Below are positions 17,582 through 26,294 of a stretch of DNA of 64,000 nt, piece by piece; position 1 is the stretch's first letter, and every line of letters starts with the position of its first letter. The stretch is from Paracoccus aurantiacus. GTDB taxonomy: Bacteria; Pseudomonadota; Alphaproteobacteria; Rhodobacterales; Rhodobacteraceae. The notes under the pieces are model-generated. The model was given only the letters and a program-made list of their open reading frames with translations, ran no database searches and was not told the origin of the DNA. Both the position numbers and the translations under genes were made by a program. The stretch spans positions 62,001 through 126,000 of the forward strand of contig NZ_VOPL01000004.1 in the NCBI RefSeq assembly GCF_007993065.1, in the 5' to 3' direction.

Positions 17582-18056
17582 GCCGACAGCTTTCGAACGT
17601 CACGATCATAGCGCCTGTTCACATGCCGCACTCGTCCGCGCGGACGAACTCGCCGCCGCGCGCGGGCTGCGCCTGACCCCCGTGCGGCGTCGTGTGCTGG
17701 AAATTCTGCTGGAACGTCATCGCGCCCTTGGTGCGTATGAGGTTCTTGAACGCCTGTCGGCCGAAGGGTTGGGAAAGCAGCCCCCGGTTGCCTATCGCGC
17801 GCTGGATTTCCTGGTCGAAAACGGGCTGGCGCATCGCGTGCAGCGCCTGAACGCCTTTGCGGCCTGCCAGTCGGATCATTCCGATGGCCATGCACCGGCC
17901 TTCCTGATCTGCCGGGTCTGCCAGAATGTAGAAGAGATGGACGCGGCCACCCTGCGCAGCGCGCTGGGGTCACAGGCAGACGCTCTTGGCTTCGAGGTCG
18001 AACGGCTGACGATAGAGGCACTGGGGCGCTGCGCTGGCTGCGCAGCAGAGGAATGA
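17580..18056 (+). CDS. zur: Zinc uptake regulator, Fur family
   Basis: A 158-residue Fur-family repressor with the winged-helix domain (LRLTPVRRRVLEILLE...YEVLERL...PPVAYRALDFLVENGL), a zinc-binding His-rich loop (CQSDHSDGH), and two structural CxxC pairs (CRVC and CAGC at the C-terminus). Placement at the head of znuCB and opposite znuA makes it Zur, which represses zinc uptake when zinc is sufficient. Start: an in-frame ATG at 17559 exists, but it would place the second palindrome inside the gene; 17580 gives the usual N-terminus (MPTAFERHDH). Neither has a clear ribosome site. Its stop overlaps the znuC start. Confidence 0.94.
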   Translation: MPTAFERHDHSACSHAALVRADELAAARGLRLTPVRRRVLEILLERHRALGAYEVLERLSAEGLGKQPPVAYRALDFLVENGLAHRVQRLNAFAACQSDHSDGHAPAFLICRVCQNVEEMDAATLRSALGSQADALGFEVERLTIEALGRCAGCAAEE

Positions 18057-18883
18057 CCATGGCGGACAAAGCAAGTCTGGCGAATCGGGCACCGCTGATC
18101 GAGGCGCGGGGACTGACAGTGCATCTGCCGGGTGCAGAGCGTGCAATCCTTCAGGGCGTCAACCTCGCGATTCGCCCGGCAGAGATCGTCACTGTGGTCG
18201 GGCCGAACGGCTCTGGCAAATCGACGCTCGTGCGCTCGATCCTCGGGCATGTCACTGCCCAGTCCGGCGAGGTCGAGCGGCGCGCAGGGCTGCGTATCGG
18301 CTATGTCCCGCAACGGGTTCATGTCGATGATCGCATCCCGATGACCGTTCGCCGTTTCCTGTCTTTGCCACGCAGTGTCAGTGATGCGGATGCCGCCGCG
18401 GCGCTCGCTCGTGTGGGTGCGGAAGGGCTGCAATCCCGGCAGATTGCCCGGCTGTCCGGCGGCCAGTTTCAGCGCGTCCTGCTGGCCCGCGCGCTTCTCA
18501 ACGACCCGCAATTGCTGGTGCTGGACGAGCCGACACAGGGACTGGACCAGCCGGGTATCGTCGCGTTCTACCGTCTGATCGAGGATATCAGGCGCGAGAC
18601 GGGCGTTGCGGTGCTGATGGTCAGTCACGATCTGCTGGTTGTGATGCGCGCGTCCGACCACGTGATCTGCCTTAACGGGCATGTCTGTTGTCACGGCACG
18701 CCGCAGGCGGTCAGCGCGGCACCGGAATATCAGGCGTTGTTCGGTGCCGATTCGGCCGAGACGCTGGCGCTTTATCGACACGATCACGATCATGCACATG
18801 ACGGCGCGCTGCTGAACGCCCGCCACGACCACGAGCATGACCATGGCCCTCAGCACGAATGCGAGGCGCATGGCCATGCTTGA
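18053..18883 (+). CDS. znuC: Zinc ABC transporter, ATP-binding protein
   Basis: The 276-residue ATPase of the ZnuABC importer. Walker A is GPNGSGKST, the signature is LSGGQFQRVLLARALL, Walker B is LLVLDEPTQGLD and the switch His is in MVSHDLL. The last 35 residues are a His/Asp/Glu-rich tail (HDHDHAHD, then HDHEHDHGPQHECEAHGHA), as in other ZnuC proteins, presumably a cytoplasmic zinc sensor or store. ATG overlaps the zur stop and znuB begins inside its 3' end, so the three are one operon. Confidence 0.96.
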   Translation: MTMADKASLANRAPLIEARGLTVHLPGAERAILQGVNLAIRPAEIVTVVGPNGSGKSTLVRSILGHVTAQSGEVERRAGLRIGYVPQRVHVDDRIPMTVRRFLSLPRSVSDADAAAALARVGAEGLQSRQIARLSGGQFQRVLLARALLNDPQLLVLDEPTQGLDQPGIVAFYRLIEDIRRETGVAVLMVSHDLLVVMRASDHVICLNGHVCCHGTPQAVSAAPEYQALFGADSAETLALYRHDHDHAHDGALLNARHDHEHDHGPQHECEAHGHA

Positions 18884-19664
18884 CGACTTCCTGATCCGCG
18901 CGGGCCTTGCCGGGCTTGCGGTTGTGCTGGCGACCGGGCCGCTTGGCTGTTTCGTTGTGTGGCGGCGCATGGCCTATTTCGGCGACGCGACCGCCCATGC
19001 GGCGATTCTCGGCGTGGCGCTGAGCCTTGGCTTCGGGGCGCCGGTCTATCTGGGGACGCTCGGTGTTGCGGTTGCGATGGGCTGGCTTGTCGCGCATCTG
19101 GCGGGGCGGGGCGAGGCGGTCGATACTGCACTTGGCGTTCTTGCGCATGGCGCACTTGCGGTTGGGCTGGTTGCTGCCAGCTTCGTGCCGGGCCTGCGCA
19201 GCAATCTGGAGGCGTGGCTTTTCGGCGATATCCTGATGGTGCAACGCGCAGATCTGATCTGGGTTTGGGGCGGCGCGACGCTTGTATTAGCGGTGCTGGT
19301 CTGGCGCTGGCAGGGGATGGTGACGGCCACCGTCAACGAAGAGCTCGCCATGGCTGCAGGTATAAATCCGGCGCGTGAAAGGCTGATCCTGACGCTGGCC
19401 ATGGCGATCATCGTCGCGGTCGCGATTCGCATCGTCGGGGCTCTTCTTGTCTCTGCCCTGCTGGTGATACCGGCCGCATCTGCGCGAAGTTTCGCCCGCA
19501 GCCCCGAGCGTATGGCCCTGCTTTCGACGCTGATCGGGGCGGTTTCGGTCGCTTGCGGCCTTTCTGCCAGTCTTTTCGCGGATACCCCGGCAGGGCCGTC
19601 GATCATCGCTGCAGCTGCCGCGATATTCCTGTTTATGCTGCCCTTCCGTCGGCCAATGGCATAA
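18876..19664 (+). CDS. znuB: Zinc ABC transporter, permease
   Basis: ZnuB, the membrane channel subunit, 262 residues with about eight hydrophobic segments and the family start MLDDFLIRAGLAGLAVVLATGP cut here to its usual position; FGDATAHAAILGVAL and the later VSALLVIPAASAR region are characteristic of ABC-3 permeases. A longer in-frame start at 18837 lies within the His-rich tail of znuC; 18876 is preferred because GAGG lies nine bases upstream. It overlaps znuC by eight bases, indicating coupled translation. Confidence 0.95.
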   Translation: MLDDFLIRAGLAGLAVVLATGPLGCFVVWRRMAYFGDATAHAAILGVALSLGFGAPVYLGTLGVAVAMGWLVAHLAGRGEAVDTALGVLAHGALAVGLVAASFVPGLRSNLEAWLFGDILMVQRADLIWVWGGATLVLAVLVWRWQGMVTATVNEELAMAAGINPARERLILTLAMAIIVAVAIRIVGALLVSALLVIPAASARSFARSPERMALLSTLIGAVSVACGLSASLFADTPAGPSIIAAAAAIFLFMLPFRRPMA

Positions 19665-19860
19665 ATGCAACAGAGCCTGCCGGCCACCGCTGCGGCGCAG
19701 GAACCTGGCGGTAAGGGCGGTGTTGTGAAATATGCAACAGTCAGCGCAAAGCCGCTCAACCGAAAGATTAATCCGGCTTTCAAAGCCAAGCGGTTTGTGA
19801 GACTGTCGCCCCGATGCTGCTGGAGACAGTAGCCTTCACAATACCAAACGGAGCATGATC

Positions 19861-20079
19861 ATGACCAAATTTGCTACCTTCGCCCTGGCCCTCGGCCTGA
19901 CCGCTTCTTCGGCTCTGGCTGGCGGCTACGTCGCCCCCGTCGTGGAAGTTGAGCCTGTTGTCGTCGACGCCGCCAAGCCGGCTTCGTCGAACGCTGGCCT
20001 GGTTGTCCCGGCCCTGCTGCTGCTGGGCGTCATCGCCGCAGTCGCTTCGGACGACGACGACGACGACTCGTCGAACTAA
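19861..20079 (+). CDS. Small exported protein with transmembrane segment and poly-Asp tail
   Basis: A 72-residue protein with a clear signal peptide (FATFALALGLTASSALA, cleavage before GGY), a Val/Pro-rich stretch, one hydrophobic segment (GLVVPALLLLGVIAAVA) and a terminal run of six Asp then SSN. Codon use is strongly biased (CTG, GTC, GAC), suggesting high expression. Similar small proteins occur in Rhodobacteraceae, where I believe some carry a misleading ferrochelatase label; nothing enzymatic is possible at this length. Start 19861 is preferred to 19855 for the signal peptide. It has its own terminator. Its neighbour is a yjbH-yjbF pair; E. coli yjbE encodes a similarly small exported protein, but a relation is only a guess. 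Confidence 0.8.
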   Translation: MTKFATFALALGLTASSALAGGYVAPVVEVEPVVVDAAKPASSNAGLVVPALLLLGVIAAVASDDDDDDSSN

Positions 20080-20106
20080 TCATTGTCCGCAAGGACTTGA
20101 TTTCGG

Positions 20107-20140
20107 AAGGGCTGACCTTGTGTCAGCCCTTTTCGTTTTT
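20107..20140 (+). terminator. Strong terminator of the small exported protein gene
   Basis: A perfect 10-base stem AAGGGCTGAC/GTCAGCCCTT with a five-base loop, followed by TTTCGTTTTT. Confidence 0.92.
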
Positions 20141-20186
20141 GGGGCCATATCGCGACGGACTTCGCAAAGCCTCAGGCATTTGGGCA

Positions 20187-20218
20187 ATAAAAAACGCCCG
20201 GCAAAATCGCCGGGCGTT
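20187..20218 (-). terminator. Strong terminator of the yjbH-yjbF operon
   Basis: A perfect 10-base stem AACGCCCGGC/GCCGGGCGTT with a six-base loop; on the minus strand it is followed by a run of six T residues. It lies 18 bases beyond the yjbF stop. Confidence 0.92.
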
Positions 20219-20235
20219 CCATTAATTCCACCGCC

Positions 20236-20943
20236 TCAGGGGCGGATCGTCTGGATGGTGACATAGCCCAGATCCGGCCCGATCCATTGCCGTGACACGG
20301 GGATCTGGCCGGATGCGGTCACCAGATACGAATTCTGGACTTCCATGCCACCGCCCTGACAGGTCTCGACGACCTGCGTTGCATTCCAGCCGGAACCAGC
20401 GAACGAGAAGTTCTTCCCTTCGCCGAGTGCCACCGTACAGTTCATCGGCAGCGGGCGCTCGACGCCGTCACCACCGATATAGCGGTTGGTGCGCGTCGCC
20501 TGTCCCGCGCGGCGGGCACGGATCAGCGCGGCAGTTCCCTCGACCTCGGCGACGGACAGGTCGTGGCCCAATCCTTTCGTCCCCGTCAGCATGCCCGACC
20601 GGATGATCAGTGCCTGCTCGTTCGGGGTCATGTAGGTGCGCATATTGCCGTTCTGCCCGACCATCGCCATCACCTGCATCGAGCCAGAGCTTTCCAGCCC
20701 GACGAGAATCAGCGGGGCAGGGTTCGCGGCAAGCGCGCGGGCCGCCATTTCTTCGGCACTCAACGGCGCTTCCGGCGCTGCAGCCTGATCCGCCTGACCG
20801 GTTGCACGTGCAACCGCAGGGGCGGCTATCTGGCGCAACTGTCCATAAAGCGAACCCTGATCTTCCTGTCCGGCAGAGCCGCAGGCAGCAAGCATCAGCG
20901 CGGCTGCACCAAATGCTGCGGCATTTCTTTTCAAGCGGGTCAT
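20236..20943 (-). CDS. yjbF: YjbF/GfcB-family lipoprotein
   Basis: A 235-residue lipoprotein; the lipobox LAAC has Cys21. The sequence matches the YjbF (GfcB, group 4 capsule) family in the run ESSGSMQVMAMVGQNGNMRT and in RYIGGDGVERPLPMNC, the latter near the middle of the protein. Family members are encoded with YjbH/GfcD and help export a surface exopolysaccharide. Start 20943 makes an exact ATGA overlap with yjbH; a longer frame to 20961 would run into yjbH. The operon here has only yjbH and yjbF; the yjbG-like member is missing from the window. Confidence 0.87.
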   Translation of the reverse strand: MTRLKRNAAAFGAAALMLAACGSAGQEDQGSLYGQLRQIAAPAVARATGQADQAAAPEAPLSAEEMAARALAANPAPLILVGLESSGSMQVMAMVGQNGNMRTYMTPNEQALIIRSGMLTGTKGLGHDLSVAEVEGTAALIRARRAGQATRTNRYIGGDGVERPLPMNCTVALGEGKNFSFAGSGWNATQVVETCQGGGMEVQNSYLVTASGQIPVSRQWIGPDLGYVTIQTIRP

Positions 20944-23078
20944 CGCCAGAATTTCCCCCATCCGTCATAGAGATTGCTGGTATGGCTTTCGCGGACCGTT
21001 TCGTACAAACGGTCCTTAACGCGCAGACGCACGCCGCCGTCCCGTGCGATCGAGCGGATCTGTCCGCCGACACGACGCTTCGTCGGCGTTCCGATGGCCC
21101 ACGTCACCGGGATCGAGATGCTGACCCCCTTGTCGAACGAGCCTTCGCCGAAATCTTCAGCGCTCATATCTGTTTTGGTGGCCCAGGCACCGACCCGCCA
21201 GCCGTTCTCGAATTCGCGATTCAGCGCCAGGGTCGCGCCCTTGTCACCCGCCAGATACTTGCCGACATCGACCTGGCCCCAGATCCCGTTGCCGAAGTCG
21301 TAATAGGCAGAAAGGTGGCCGCTGGTTACTTCGTAATCGCGGAAGCTGAAAGCATCGCGGAAATCGCGCTTGCGGACGCGGTTGATTTCTGCCCCCAGTG
21401 CCAGGCGCGAATTGACCGGTTTCCACAACACCTCGGCCGAAACACCACCAAAGGCGCGTTCCAGGAGGCCCGCCGTTACGCGGGTATAGGTCGTTTCGGT
21501 CGGCTTCGCATACCAGGCCAATGTAAGTTCGGGGACCGTTGGACTGGTATTGCCTGTATACATCCGGCTGTCGGACCGAACGCGCGGAATGCCGGTATCC
21601 GGGTCAATATCCGTGCCGAGCGCCTCGTATTCGTCCGGCGTCAGATCGCCCGGACCTTTCTGGTCCAGCGACCCGAAAGCACGTTGGCGAACCGTCCCCG
21701 ACAGGATGAGACCGGGCCGGATTTCGTAGGTCGCGGATGCCTGAAGGCCGGCCTCATACCGCCAGGGCTCGTCCGGGTCCCACAGGCCCAAGGAAGCGTA
21801 GGGCCGAAGGTTCCAGGTGAATTTCGGATAGATACCCGGTGAATAGACAAGCCCGGCGACGCGCGGATCGGCGTCGATGATCTGGGCCTGCTGGGCGATA
21901 TGCGCCGAGGCGGTGTTTTCCAGACGCTCGATATCAGAGCGGCGCAGGACGACGGATGAGGTCGGCACCCCCTTTTCCATCGAGGTGATAACAAACGTCT
22001 CGACCGACGGGGGAAGCGCGCGCGTCATCAGGCGCGCGGTCCGCCCGATCGCCTCGGCCTGCTGGCTATAGCGGTTGTTACGGATGCGCACCTCGGCACG
22101 ATTGGCCGAAAGCGCCATCGATTCCAGCACCTGCCCCTCGCCGCTCAGTGCATCGCCAAGCGCGGTCTGTATCGCGGGCTGCGCCGTCGGATCGGCCGAC
22201 CATGCGCCGGACCAGCCATCTGGATCGGCATTGGGTGCCGGGCGGGGGCGAACGGGCGCAGGGGCCGGTTCCAGCCCCGAGGGATATGCGGACTTACGCG
22301 CGTTCAGCGCGACGCTGCCCTTGATGCCGAAGACGTTGCCGCCGATCGTATATGCACCGATCTGATAGGTGTCGCCGATGCGGTAATTGACGCCGAGATT
22401 GAACTTTCCGTCGGGCCGTTCCTTGCTTGGATCGTCAACCTCGGGGTCGTAGTCGTCATAGGAATACTCGGCCAGCACAGACAGGCTGTCGCTTGCCTGC
22501 CATTCGACCGAGGCGAACGGTTTCACATCGCCCGAGAACCAGTCCCCGACGTTGAAATCGCCACCCTCATCATTGTAATCGGTCCGCCGCCATTGGCCCG
22601 CAAGACGCCCCCAGCCAAGTCCGCCGGACACACGCAGTCGCGGCGTGACCGTCTTCGTCGCGACCAGATATTCGCCCGAATAGACACCCGTGCCCATGAA
22701 ATCGCGCAGACCGATGGCAACGGAAGGCTGCCAGCCCTGCGTCTCATTCAGCAACTGGAACTGAACGTCAAAGCTGCGATCGCTCAGCGTGTCGCGATTG
22801 GGATCCAGCCCGTCGATCTTGGAATAGCGCAGCGCGCCGGTCAGGCGCGGCACCGGCTGAAAGCTGATCGTCGTGCGTGTGGCGTAATCGCTGTAGCTGA
22901 CCGTCGCAGAAAGTTCGCCCTCTGGCGGCGCGACGGCGGTGGGCGTGTCGATGGCACCGGGCATGCCATAGCTGTTCAGTGTCTGACCCTGCGTCGGCGA
23001 GGCGACGCCAAGCGCCGAGACGGAGGCCGTCAGCAGCGCGGTAGAGGTCAGGAGCAACGGGCGGAAGCGACGGTGCAT
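20940..23078 (-). CDS. yjbH: YjbH/GfcD-family outer-membrane exopolysaccharide protein
   Basis: A 712-residue exported protein with signal peptide (MHRRFRPLLLTSTALL). The start of the mature part, LNSYGMPGAIDTPTA, and alternating beta-strand patterns such as DFMGTGVYSGEYLVATK fit the YjbH domain, two beta-barrel modules linked by a periplasmic region (about 330-420), ending with GVSISIPVTWAIGTPTKR. YjbH proteins are linked to release of exopolysaccharide at the outer membrane, working with YjbF. Start 23078 follows GAGGA at good spacing; upstream in-frame codons lack a signal peptide. First gene of a two-gene operon. Confidence 0.88.
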   Translation of the reverse strand: MHRRFRPLLLTSTALLTASVSALGVASPTQGQTLNSYGMPGAIDTPTAVAPPEGELSATVSYSDYATRTTISFQPVPRLTGALRYSKIDGLDPNRDTLSDRSFDVQFQLLNETQGWQPSVAIGLRDFMGTGVYSGEYLVATKTVTPRLRVSGGLGWGRLAGQWRRTDYNDEGGDFNVGDWFSGDVKPFASVEWQASDSLSVLAEYSYDDYDPEVDDPSKERPDGKFNLGVNYRIGDTYQIGAYTIGGNVFGIKGSVALNARKSAYPSGLEPAPAPVRPRPAPNADPDGWSGAWSADPTAQPAIQTALGDALSGEGQVLESMALSANRAEVRIRNNRYSQQAEAIGRTARLMTRALPPSVETFVITSMEKGVPTSSVVLRRSDIERLENTASAHIAQQAQIIDADPRVAGLVYSPGIYPKFTWNLRPYASLGLWDPDEPWRYEAGLQASATYEIRPGLILSGTVRQRAFGSLDQKGPGDLTPDEYEALGTDIDPDTGIPRVRSDSRMYTGNTSPTVPELTLAWYAKPTETTYTRVTAGLLERAFGGVSAEVLWKPVNSRLALGAEINRVRKRDFRDAFSFRDYEVTSGHLSAYYDFGNGIWGQVDVGKYLAGDKGATLALNREFENGWRVGAWATKTDMSAEDFGEGSFDKGVSISIPVTWAIGTPTKRRVGGQIRSIARDGGVRLRVKDRLYETVRESHTSNLYDGWGKFWR

Positions 23079-23277
23079 GTAACGGTCCTCGGGAATTCGT
23101 GTCACGGCGACTATAGGCAGGCAGGCTGGCCGCGCCAATCACAGTTCCTGGGATGGCGGCGGGAATCCGCGCCCTGTTGCGGAACTGCCCTTTTCAGGCA
23201 GTTTTGGTGTCTTTGCGGCAAGGGGCCCACGCCAAAGCGACAGGCCCCCGCTTCCAAGATCGGGTCGTGCGACCGGA

Positions 23278-23844
23278 TCAGGCCGGAGGCGTCGCGTCGG
23301 CGGTTTGCTCTGCCGGTGCTGCGGCCGGGCTTGCGCAGCCCATGTTGCTGCGTGTTCCGACGCGCAAGACCGCCGTCATCGGGAATTTTTCGCCCGACAT
23401 GCTGTCGACGCAATCCGCACCGCTGAACTTGACCGAGAAGGGTGCGCCGTCGAGCGTGCCGATATATTCGACCCCGCCCGCATAGACGAGGCGGCGGACC
23501 GTCACGTTCCGGCCCGACTGATTTTCGGGCGTGGAATATTTCGCCGTCGTCCCCGACACGTCGACGCGCCAGAAGGGTTCGTTCCCGCGCCCGGTGAAGG
23601 CGGCTGTGTTCAGGGTTTCGGATTCGGCGGTCGCGGCGGCGGCCTGTTCGCCGGCGACCTCGATCGGTACGTCGCGGGGCGAGACGGCGGGATCGACCAG
23701 CGGGGTCTGCATGGGATCGACCGGGGCAGGCGGCGGTGCGGCTTCCAGCGGTTTGTCCCAGGGCATGCGGAAATCCTTCATGGACTGTTCGTCGCAGGCG
23801 GCGAGCGCAAGTGGCAACAGCACCAGGGCAAGGCGAAGCTTCAT
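23278..23844 (-). CDS. COG3650-type lipoprotein
   Basis: A 188-residue lipoprotein (lipobox LAAC, Cys17), followed by a Pro/Ala-rich linker (30-75). The C-terminal domain (about 85-175) contains GRGNEPFWRVDV and a later DSMSGEKFP segment before a final GC pair, the pattern of the COG3650 family of small envelope proteins, related to MliC/META-type folds. Function of the family is not established. AAGGA lies upstream of the ATG. It is transcribed alone, divergent from dusB. Confidence 0.82.
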   Translation of the reverse strand: MKLRLALVLLPLALAACDEQSMKDFRMPWDKPLEAAPPPAPVDPMQTPLVDPAVSPRDVPIEVAGEQAAAATAESETLNTAAFTGRGNEPFWRVDVSGTTAKYSTPENQSGRNVTVRRLVYAGGVEYIGTLDGAPFSVKFSGADCVDSMSGEKFPMTAVLRVGTRSNMGCASPAAAPAEQTADATPPA

Positions 23845-24123
23845 CGGAGTGTCCTTCATTCTGTGTCGCGGCGGTTTCTGTTCGTCGGCCTTTCCCGATC
23901 GCCAGTGCGGGTTACCGTTTCATTCGACACCGCCATAGCGTAATCGCCCCGAACCCGGCAAGCACCGCGCCGGCGATGTCGTCGGCTCGACGGAATAAAA
24001 TTTGCCTGTTTTATGTGCAATTGTTGAAGCGATGCACAAATGGCAGACATATTGGTGCGAAATCGACCGCAAAAGCGTTTCTCTCTGCTTGAGAAAGCCG
24101 CAGATGCGCATTCTGGAAGACAA

Positions 24124-25170
24124 ATGGCGATCATGGCGAAGATGCAAAATACCAACTCCGAACGCCCCAACGCGATCCGTCTGGATGGGGTCGAACTTGG
24201 TGCGCCTGTGTTTCTGGCGCCGATGGCGGGGATCACCGATCTGCCATTTCGGCGTGCGGTGGCACGTTTCGGGGCAGGTCTGGTCGTCAGCGAGATGGTC
24301 GCGTCCTCGGAAATGGTGACGGATCGTCCTTCGCCGCGTGCCTCTGTTCGTGCCAAGGCGCTGACGGAAGGGACCGTGCCCGTATCCGTCCAGATTGCCG
24401 GGCGCGAGGCTGCGCCAATGGCTGAAACAGCGCGGATCGTGGCGGGTATGGGCGCGCGGATCATCGACATCAATATGGGCTGCCCGGCCAAGAAGGTGAC
24501 AGGCGGACTTTCCGGGGCGGCGCTGATGCGCGATCTCGATCATGCTCTGTCGCTGATTGACGCGGTCGTGCGTGCGGTGGATCTGCCCGTGACGCTGAAG
24601 ATGCGGCTCGGCTGGGACGGCGACTGCCTGAACGCTGCGGATCTGTCGTCGCGGGCGCGTGACGCCGGCATTCGCATGCTGACCGTGCATGGGCGGACGC
24701 GGGCGCAGTTCTATACCGGCCACGCAGACTGGGCCGCGATCCGGTCCGTCGCGAACCTGCCTTCTCGCCCTCCGCTGGTTGCGAATGGCGATATCGTCGA
24801 TGCGGCGACTGCGCGCGCGGCGCTTGCAGCATCCGGCGCCGAGGCGGTGATGATCGGGCGCGGGGCGCAGGGTGCGCCCTGGACGCTCGCGCTTGTCGCG
24901 CATCAGCTTTGCGGGACGCCGGCGCCGGTTATTCCGACGGGCGCCGATCTCGCCGATCTGGTTGCCACGCATTACGAGGACATGATGTCATTCTATGGCG
25001 CAGATCCCGGCCTGCGTGTCGCAAGGAAGCACTTGGGCTGGTATGCCGATGCTGCGGGTGCCGAAGGCAAAGCCCTTTTGTTCCGCGCCCCAAGCCCGGC
25101 CGAGACGCTGCGCCTTATCCTTCAGGTTTTTGCCGATGCGCCGGGCCCGGGCACGAGGGTTGCGGCATGA
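24124..25170 (+). CDS. dusB: tRNA-dihydrouridine synthase (NifR3)
   Basis: A 348-residue FMN enzyme that reduces uridines in the tRNA D-loop. The family start PVFLAPMAGITDLPFRR, the catalytic cysteine in INMGCPAKKV, the tRNA-binding HGRTRAQFYTG segment and the FMN phosphate site MIGRGAQGAPW are present. In Rhodobacter this gene was first called nifR3, as it leads the nifR3-ntrB-ntrC operon; here its stop also overlaps ntrB. Start 24124 (GGAAG upstream) is preferred to an open frame from 24040, whose first residues lack similarity. A TGTGCA-N13-TGCACA inverted repeat at 24014-24038 lies in the promoter region. Confidence 0.95.
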   Translation: MAIMAKMQNTNSERPNAIRLDGVELGAPVFLAPMAGITDLPFRRAVARFGAGLVVSEMVASSEMVTDRPSPRASVRAKALTEGTVPVSVQIAGREAAPMAETARIVAGMGARIIDINMGCPAKKVTGGLSGAALMRDLDHALSLIDAVVRAVDLPVTLKMRLGWDGDCLNAADLSSRARDAGIRMLTVHGRTRAQFYTGHADWAAIRSVANLPSRPPLVANGDIVDAATARAALAASGAEAVMIGRGAQGAPWTLALVAHQLCGTPAPVIPTGADLADLVATHYEDMMSFYGADPGLRVARKHLGWYADAAGAEGKALLFRAPSPAETLRLILQVFADAPGPGTRVAA

Positions 25171-26291
25171 AGATCGAAACGAATTTCGTGCCCGGCCCCA
25201 GTTTCGACGCGCTGCCCCTACCGGGTCTGATGCTTGACGCGGATAACCGGCTGGTCGGGGTCAATGACGCGGCCGAGCTTTGGCTGAACCTGTCGCGGCG
25301 CATCGCGCTCGGTCACAGGCTGGATGACGAACTGATCCAGAGCAGGCTGCGCATCGAGCCATCGATCTGCCCGCTGCTTGAACGGGTGCGCGCCGCGCAG
25401 GGGCCGCTTGGGCTGCCACGCGTCCGCTTTGATCTTGGCGACCGTTCGGGCGGGCATCAGCCGCGCTATGGCGACATCCATCTTGGGCCTGCGCCCGAGG
25501 CGTTGGCCGAGGGTGTGACCGTGCTGATCGCACCCACCGATCCCGCCGAGCGGATGGAGCCGGGGCACGCCGCGCGCAAGGCCGCGCGGCAGGCCATCGG
25601 CATGGCCGAAATGCTGGCCCATGAAATCAAGAACCCGCTCTCGGGTATTCGTGGCGCGGCGCAGCTTCTTTCGATGAACGTGGCCGAGGATGACCGCGAA
25701 TTCACCGACCTGATCGTCGAGGAATCGCGCCGCATCGTGGCCTTGCTGGATCAGGTCGAGCATTTCGGCGACACCACCGCGCCGGACCTGCGCGCGATCA
25801 ATCTGCACGACACGCTTGAACGCGCCCGCCGCTCGGCAGAGCTGGGCTTCGCGCGCAATCTGGAAGTGATCACCGAATACGATCCGTCGCTTCCAGATGC
25901 GCTTGGGGACGACGATCAGTTGATGCAGGTGGCGCTGAACCTGCTGAAGAACGCCTCGGAGGCCCTGATTGGCGCACAGAAGCAGGAGGGCGCTTCGGCG
26001 CGCACGATTCGCATCCGGACCTTCTATGACGGCGCGCTTCGCGTGGATCGCAGCGAGGCTGAGCCGAAGGGCAGGGCGCTGCCGCTTCAGATCGAGATCG
26101 AGGATGACGGCCCCGGCATCCCCGACACGATCGCCTCGCAGATTTTCGAGCCGTTTGTTTCCGGCCGCGAAAACGGCACCGGCCTTGGACTGGCGCTCGT
26201 GTCGAAGATCGTGACCGATCACGGCGGCTGGCTGAGGCTCGATTCAAGGCCCGGCCGCACCGTATTCCGCATTTCATTACCAAAGGCCTGA
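25167..26291 (+). CDS. ntrB: Nitrogen regulation sensor kinase NtrB
   Basis: NtrB is the cytoplasmic histidine kinase/phosphatase that, under control of the PII protein, phosphorylates NtrC when nitrogen is limiting. The 374-residue protein has an N-terminal PAS domain (about 10-120), the H box EMLAHEIKNPLSG with the phosphorylated His, an N box in LLKNASEAL and G boxes DDGPGIP and GTGLGLALV. It has no membrane segment. Its ATG overlaps the dusB stop (ATGA), and ntrC follows after three bases. Confidence 0.96.
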   Translation: MKIETNFVPGPSFDALPLPGLMLDADNRLVGVNDAAELWLNLSRRIALGHRLDDELIQSRLRIEPSICPLLERVRAAQGPLGLPRVRFDLGDRSGGHQPRYGDIHLGPAPEALAEGVTVLIAPTDPAERMEPGHAARKAARQAIGMAEMLAHEIKNPLSGIRGAAQLLSMNVAEDDREFTDLIVEESRRIVALLDQVEHFGDTTAPDLRAINLHDTLERARRSAELGFARNLEVITEYDPSLPDALGDDDQLMQVALNLLKNASEALIGAQKQEGASARTIRIRTFYDGALRVDRSEAEPKGRALPLQIEIEDDGPGIPDTIASQIFEPFVSGRENGTGLGLALVSKIVTDHGGWLRLDSRPGRTVFRISLPKA

Positions 26292-26294
26292 CAT

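Noticed and set aside
19665..19832. A 55-codon ORF starting immediately after the znuB stop
   Set aside because: No ribosome site, no recognisable domain, ends with an unusual Cys-Cys-Trp-Arg-Gln sequence. It could be real but there is nothing to support it.
23183..23203. A 7-base hairpin AACTGCC/GGCAGTT in the spacer before yjbH
   Set aside because: T run only on the strand with no gene in front; it may be chance or a leader element. No clear role.
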